Assembly: GCA_046295215.1 (NCBI GenBank)
Contig: JBKBNP010000014.1
Location: 14,696-78,695 of the forward strand
DNA length: 64,000 nucleotides
Reading direction: 5' to 3'
Origin: Szabonella sp046295215
Lineage (GTDB): Bacteria; Pseudomonadota; Alphaproteobacteria; Rhodobacterales; Rhodobacteraceae
Shown: in pieces, positions 60,841-64,000 of the stretch
Layout of the letters: every line of letters begins with the position of its first letter
Position numbering within the stretch: position 1 is the first letter of the stretch
Made by a program: the position numbers and the translations under genes
The notes under the pieces: model-generated
Databases searched by the model: none
Told to the model about the DNA's origin: nothing
Seen by the model: the letters and a program-made list of their open reading frames with translations, nothing else

Positions 60841-62238
60841 ATGATTCCGGTGCAGGGCGTCACGGGCCAGAGGGTCGCGGTTCTGGGGCTCGGCCGGTCC
60901 GGCCTTGCCACGGCAAGGGCGCTGCGGGCGGGCGGGGCGGCTGTGCTGGTCTGGGATGACGGGCAGGACGGGCGCGAGACGGCCGGGACCGAAGGGTTCG
61001 AACTGGCCGACCTTACCCGCGATGCGGCGTGGGAGGGGATTGACCTTCTGGTAGTCAGCCCCGGCATTCCGCATCTCTACCCTGCGCCCCATGCCGCGAT
61101 TGCCCGCGCGCTGGCGCTCGGGGTGCCGGTGGACAATGACATTGGCCTGTTCTTCCGGTCGCTTGCTACGAAGGACTGGGACACATTCGACAATGCGCCG
61201 CGTGTCATCGCGGTCACCGGATCCAATGGCAAATCCACGACGACGGCATTGATCCACCATATCCTTGAGGTTGCGGGGCGGGCTTGCCAGATGGCGGGCA
61301 ATATCGGCCGGGGCGTGCTGGACATCGACCCGCCGGGCGAGGCCGAGGTGATCGTGCTGGAACTGTCGAGCTATCAGACCGACCTTGCCCGGGCGCTGAC
61401 GCCGGATGTGGCGGTGTTCACCAATCTGTCGCCCGACCATCTGGACCGTCACGGCGGCATGGGCGGCTATTTCGCGGCCAAGCGCAGGCTCTTTTCCGAA
61501 GGCGGGCCCGATCGCGCCGTGATCGGAGTGGACGAGGTGGAGGGCCGGTTTCTGGCCAATCTGATCGGGCAGGGACCGGCGGATGACCGGGTGATCCGCA
61601 TCTCCTCGGGGGCAAAGCTGGACGGGTTCGGCTGGGCGGTCTTTGCGCGCAAGGGCCATCTGGCCGAATGGCGCAAGGGGCGGCAGGTGGCCTCCATCGA
61701 CCTGCGCGGCGTGGCGGGCCTGCCGGGTGCGCACAACCACCAGAACGCCTGCGCGGCCTATGCCGCGACCCGCAGCCTCGGCCTTGCGCCAAAACTGATC
61801 GAGACCGCCTTGCACAGCTTTGCGGGCCTGCCGCATCGCAGCCAGATGCTGCGCGACCGCGCCGGGGTGCGGTTTGTCAATGACAGCAAGGCGACCAATG
61901 TCGACAGCGCCGCCAAGGCGCTTCAGGCCTTTCCCAGGGTGCGCTGGATTGCCGGGGGATTGGGCAAGGACGGCGGTATCGCCGCCCTTTCCCCGCATCT
62001 GGGGTCGGTGGTGAAGGCCTATCTGATCGGCCATTCCGCCCGCGATTTCGCCTTGCAACTGGGGCAGGTGCCGCATGAGATCTGCGAAACCATGGACCGC
62101 GCCGTGACCCGCGCCGCCGAGGAGGCCGAGGCGGGCGAGGTTGTCCTTCTGGCACCCGCAGCGGCGAGTTTCGACCAGTATCCGAATTTCGAAAAGCGCG
62201 GCGAGGATTTCGCGGCGCGCGTGGCCGCATTGCCCTGA
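60841..62238 (+). CDS. murD: UDP-N-acetylmuramoylalanine--D-glutamate ligase
   Basis: A 465-residue Mur ligase adding D-glutamate to UDP-MurNAc-L-Ala. The ATP loop GSNGKSTTTAL begins at Gly127, and the central HLDRHGGMGGY and C-terminal NDSKATNVDSAAKAL contain the substrate-binding and phosphate-binding residues of the family. Length and motifs are complete. It lies outside a division-cell-wall cluster: neighbours are a TetR gene and a hypothetical membrane protein, not mraY, ftsW or murG. Confidence 0.95.
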   Translation: MIPVQGVTGQRVAVLGLGRSGLATARALRAGGAAVLVWDDGQDGRETAGTEGFELADLTRDAAWEGIDLLVVSPGIPHLYPAPHAAIARALALGVPVDNDIGLFFRSLATKDWDTFDNAPRVIAVTGSNGKSTTTALIHHILEVAGRACQMAGNIGRGVLDIDPPGEAEVIVLELSSYQTDLARALTPDVAVFTNLSPDHLDRHGGMGGYFAAKRRLFSEGGPDRAVIGVDEVEGRFLANLIGQGPADDRVIRISSGAKLDGFGWAVFARKGHLAEWRKGRQVASIDLRGVAGLPGAHNHQNACAAYAATRSLGLAPKLIETALHSFAGLPHRSQMLRDRAGVRFVNDSKATNVDSAAKALQAFPRVRWIAGGLGKDGGIAALSPHLGSVVKAYLIGHSARDFALQLGQVPHEICETMDRAVTRAAEEAEAGEVVLLAPAAASFDQYPNFEKRGEDFAARVAALP

Positions 62239-62247
62239 CCCCGGACC

Positions 62248-62979
62248 TCAGGTCCTGCCGAACTCCGAAAGGCGCAGCGACAGATCTTTCGCACATTCGA
62301 GGAAGGGGACAATGTCACTGGCCTCGATGGCGCTGTTGGTAAGCCGGAACAGGAACCCGCCAGGACCGATGATGGCACCGGGCAGGGGGCTCTGGCCGTT
62401 CATCGGGCGCGGTCGGGACGACCAGCGGTTGATGGCGGCATCGAGGGCGGCAAGGTCGAGCCCCTGCGGCGGGTCGCTGGCCAGAACCGTCAGCCGCAGC
62501 GGCGGGGCAACCGCAACGGGCCGCAGATTGTGGAAATCGACAAGGTTCGCGCTGCCCAGTTGCAGTTCCAGCGCTGTCCTCGCGACCATCCCCTTGAATT
62601 GCCCGGTCATGCCGCCGATGCCCTGGGTCGCTGCCATGGAGGTGAGGCTGCCGGACTGGAGGCCCGTCACCACCACCCGCCCCCGGGTCCAGTTGGGGGT
62701 CAAGCTTCGATATTCGAGATAGGCCCGGGAACCACTGTTGTTCCCGACAGTCCCCGGCCTCACGAAGTAGACCAGCGACCAGCCGGTTGCGCGCTCCGGC
62801 TGGATCGTGATGGTCGAATGGAGGAACTGTTTGTCCAGCGCGAACCGCCAGCCGTTCCTTTTGCAAGTGGCCTCGATCTCGTCGACCGATTTCTTTGCTT
62901 CGGTTCCGAAATGGACGAACATGGCCCCGAGAACGACCAGCACCAGGATGGCCAGCAGTGTGGACTGCGTCTCCGACAT
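62248..62979 (-). CDS. Hypothetical membrane-anchored protein
   Basis: A 243-residue protein with one N-terminal membrane span (about residues 7-25, LLAILVLVVLGAMFVHFG), then a large soluble part. The latter contains CKRNGWRFALDKQFLHSTITIQPE and a repeated YLEYRSLTPNWTRGRVVVTG-type region. No domain is recognised. Two Cys residues are far apart. ATG 62979 follows AAGGA. It is convergent with murD, the stops 9 bases apart. Confidence 0.6.
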   Translation of the reverse strand: MSETQSTLLAILVLVVLGAMFVHFGTEAKKSVDEIEATCKRNGWRFALDKQFLHSTITIQPERATGWSLVYFVRPGTVGNNSGSRAYLEYRSLTPNWTRGRVVVTGLQSGSLTSMAATQGIGGMTGQFKGMVARTALELQLGSANLVDFHNLRPVAVAPPLRLTVLASDPPQGLDLAALDAAINRWSSRPRPMNGQSPLPGAIIGPGGFLFRLTNSAIEASDIVPFLECAKDLSLRLSEFGRT

Positions 62980-63333
62980 GGGCTGTCCTTGTGGAAAAGG
63001 GGGCACCAAAGCTTTCGGCGAAAAGGTCAGCCTATGCCAAACTGCGGACGGATCAAGGGCGCGTGTCGGGATGCCCGACCTGCCAGGACACCGGCCGCCA
63101 GCAGGGGCTGCGCCGGTGGCAGGGAAACAGGGCCCGGTCGATCGAGCGATCCATCCGCGACGGTGAAGGCGGCAAGCGCAGGCGCCTCCGGCAACGAAGG
63201 ACAGCCCCTTCCTTTTGCAGCGAACCCAATGAGAAGGATGGCCGGGCCAAAAGAACCGCCGCAGCGCAGGATGTCGATTTTTCCTCTTGCGAGTCACCGA
63301 GGCTCTGATTACACAGCGCCTCACGCCGGCAAT
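62980..63333. other. Intergenic region before tRNA-Glu, no gene seen
   Basis: This 354-base stretch between the start of the hypothetical gene and tRNA-Glu contains short frames on both strands but none with a convincing start, ribosome binding site or recognisable product. It probably carries the promoters of the hypothetical gene (minus) and of the tRNA (plus). I see no strong hairpin or repeat in it. Confidence 0.5.
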
Positions 63334-63408
63334 GGCCCGTTCGTCTATCGGTTAGGACGTCAGGTTTTCAACCTGAAAAGAGGGGTTCGACTCCCCTACG
63401 GGCTGCCA
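63334..63408 (+). tRNA. tRNA-Glu (anticodon TTC)
   Basis: A complete cloverleaf: acceptor GGCCCGT with ACGGGCT (G1-T72 pair), D arm, anticodon stem TCAGG/CCTGA with loop TTTTCAA (anticodon TTC), T arm AGGGG-TTCGACT-CCCCT, discriminator G and encoded CCA ending at 63408. The 3' end of a tRNA gene is a frequent integration site for mobile elements, and the DNA immediately downstream changes in character. Confidence 0.96.
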
Positions 63409-63614
63409 ATCAACCTGTGTAAGTTATTGATCTCGTTCAGTAATCCGTAGGGTCGAAAATCCCAACCCACAATCTACCCATGACAGATTGACCCCTGAAA
63501 GCGTCCCTCCGTGAGCGGCGGCAGGCTAGAAGCGATCACGCGACCGTGAACGGTCAGCTTGCCCTTGGCGTCGGCAACGCTGCATACTACGGCTAAGCAT
63601 GGTCGGAATGAAGT
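63409..63614. other. Junction sequence between tRNA-Glu and the AT-richer gene
   Basis: No gene seen in these 206 bases. A perfect dyad, GACCGT-GA-ACGGTC, lies at 63542-63555. The composition becomes less GC-rich from about 63410 on. No copy of the tRNA 3' end and no integrase is present in the window, so an attachment site cannot be confirmed. Confidence 0.45.
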
Positions 63615-64000
63615 ATGGCAATCGAGTCTCTTTACTGGAAAGAAGAACTAGCCCGTATCGCCAAGACTATTCGCCCGGTTCCCAAGCCGAAGCGTTGGTC
63701 AGAACGTGCCGTTTGCACCGTGGAACGTGACGTAATGATAGGCTTCTTCATCATCCGAAGGCTTATTGAACTTCACAAGGTATCATCGCTTATCGCGGAC
63801 AAGAAACTTGACGTGTTCAGCGCCCCCGTGACGAAGAACATCACAAAAAGAAATTGGCATCGTCTTGAAGAAAACTACGATTGGAATGCGGAAAAGGCAG
63901 AACAGAAGCCCGTAAGCTACCTTAGCAACCAATGTATCCACGCCTATCTTAGCTTTGTTTTTCGTGGAAAAGATCGCAATTGGTCCGATCTTGTCGTTGT
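63615..64000 (+). CDS. Hypothetical protein, first 128 codons, probable island gene
   Basis: An open frame starting MAIESLYWKEELARIAK and running uninterrupted to the window end (386 bases). Base composition is clearly lower in G+C than in the rest of the window, and it uses codons (CTT, ATA, AAA, AGA) rare in the neighbouring genes. The protein is basic and mixed helical; it contains FFIIRRLIELHKVSSLIADK and KRNWHRLEENYDWN, but no domain that I recognise. It lies beyond tRNA-Glu, so it may belong to an integrated element. Function unknown. Confidence 0.6.
   Translation, partial: MAIESLYWKEELARIAKTIRPVPKPKRWSERAVCTVERDVMIGFFIIRRLIELHKVSSLIADKKLDVFSAPVTKNITKRNWHRLEENYDWNAEKAEQKPVSYLSNQCIHAYLSFVFRGKDRNWSDLVV

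Noticed and set aside
63474..63620. Minus-strand frame ending at 63474 in the tRNA-island junction
   Set aside because: It has no start, overlaps the beginning of the plus-strand island gene and shows no recognisable motif; it may be a gene remnant but cannot be supported.

Overview
The window looks like a stretch of chromosome from a GC-rich alphaproteobacterium of the Rhodobacterales (Rhodobacter/Paracoccus relatives). This rests on gene content and order: a DUF177-rpmF-plsX-fabH-ihfA-merR string, scpA-scpB behind nagZ, hom and glpX followed by recJ, a LacI/aglEFGAK alpha-glucoside locus, and an endolysin-holin pair like the one used by Rhodobacterales gene transfer agents. The genus cannot be fixed from the sequence alone.

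Layout. 1-8.4 kb: the start of a LysR regulator gene divergent from a fused indolepyruvate ferredoxin oxidoreductase, then an acyltransferase, murI, argC, ccmE and the GTA-type lysis pair. 8.4-14 kb: argS, a SPOR protein, nagZ, scpA, scpB and a small basic protein, mostly with overlapping ends. 14-23 kb: mainly minus-strand housekeeping genes (dcd, tRNA-Pro, MerR regulator, ihfA, fabH, plsX, rpmF, DUF177), then bamE, olsB, a TfoX C-terminal-like protein, a tiny Gln/Pro-rich ORF and an NsrR-like Rrf2 regulator. 23.4-34.6 kb: a complete glycogen operon, glgP-glgB-glgC-glgA-glgX-pgm. 34.8-44.9 kb: a Pyl-free MttB-family methyltransferase, a NarL-type response regulator, a FIST sensor protein, a soluble hybrid histidine kinase, then coxG-coxS-coxL-coxM encoding a form II CO-dehydrogenase-like molybdoenzyme. 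45-54.9 kb: glk, a GH1 beta-glucosidase and aglR (minus strand), divergent from aglE-aglF-aglG-aglA-aglK. 54.9-63 kb: recJ, glpX, a GNAT acetyltransferase, hom, a small lipoprotein, a TetR regulator with a clear operator, murD and a hypothetical membrane protein. 63.3-64 kb: tRNA-Glu followed by a visibly AT-richer stretch carrying the first 128 codons of an unrecognised gene, which looks like the left edge of a genomic island.

How it fits together. The two carbohydrate blocks form one pathway. AglEFGK imports alpha-glucosides, AglA releases glucose, Glk makes glucose-6-phosphate, Pgm converts it to glucose-1-phosphate, GlgC/GlgA/GlgB build glycogen and GlgP/GlgX break it down. The glgP and agl promoter regions, 25 kb apart, share four copies of a LacI-type box (AAANCGGTTTG), which suggests that AglR controls both. 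The central block pairs a possible NosP-like sensing system with C1-type enzymes (MttB family, Cox family), whose substrates cannot be read from sequence.

The most notable observations are the shared AglR-like operator set, the FIST/kinase/regulator module beside MttB and Cox genes, the GTA-type lysis pair with a near-consensus CtrA box, a perfect 10-bp dyad over the indolepyruvate oxidoreductase promoter, a family of intergenic hairpin-plus-tail repeats, and the island edge at tRNA-Glu. I see no CRISPR array, insertion sequence, rRNA or complete prophage.
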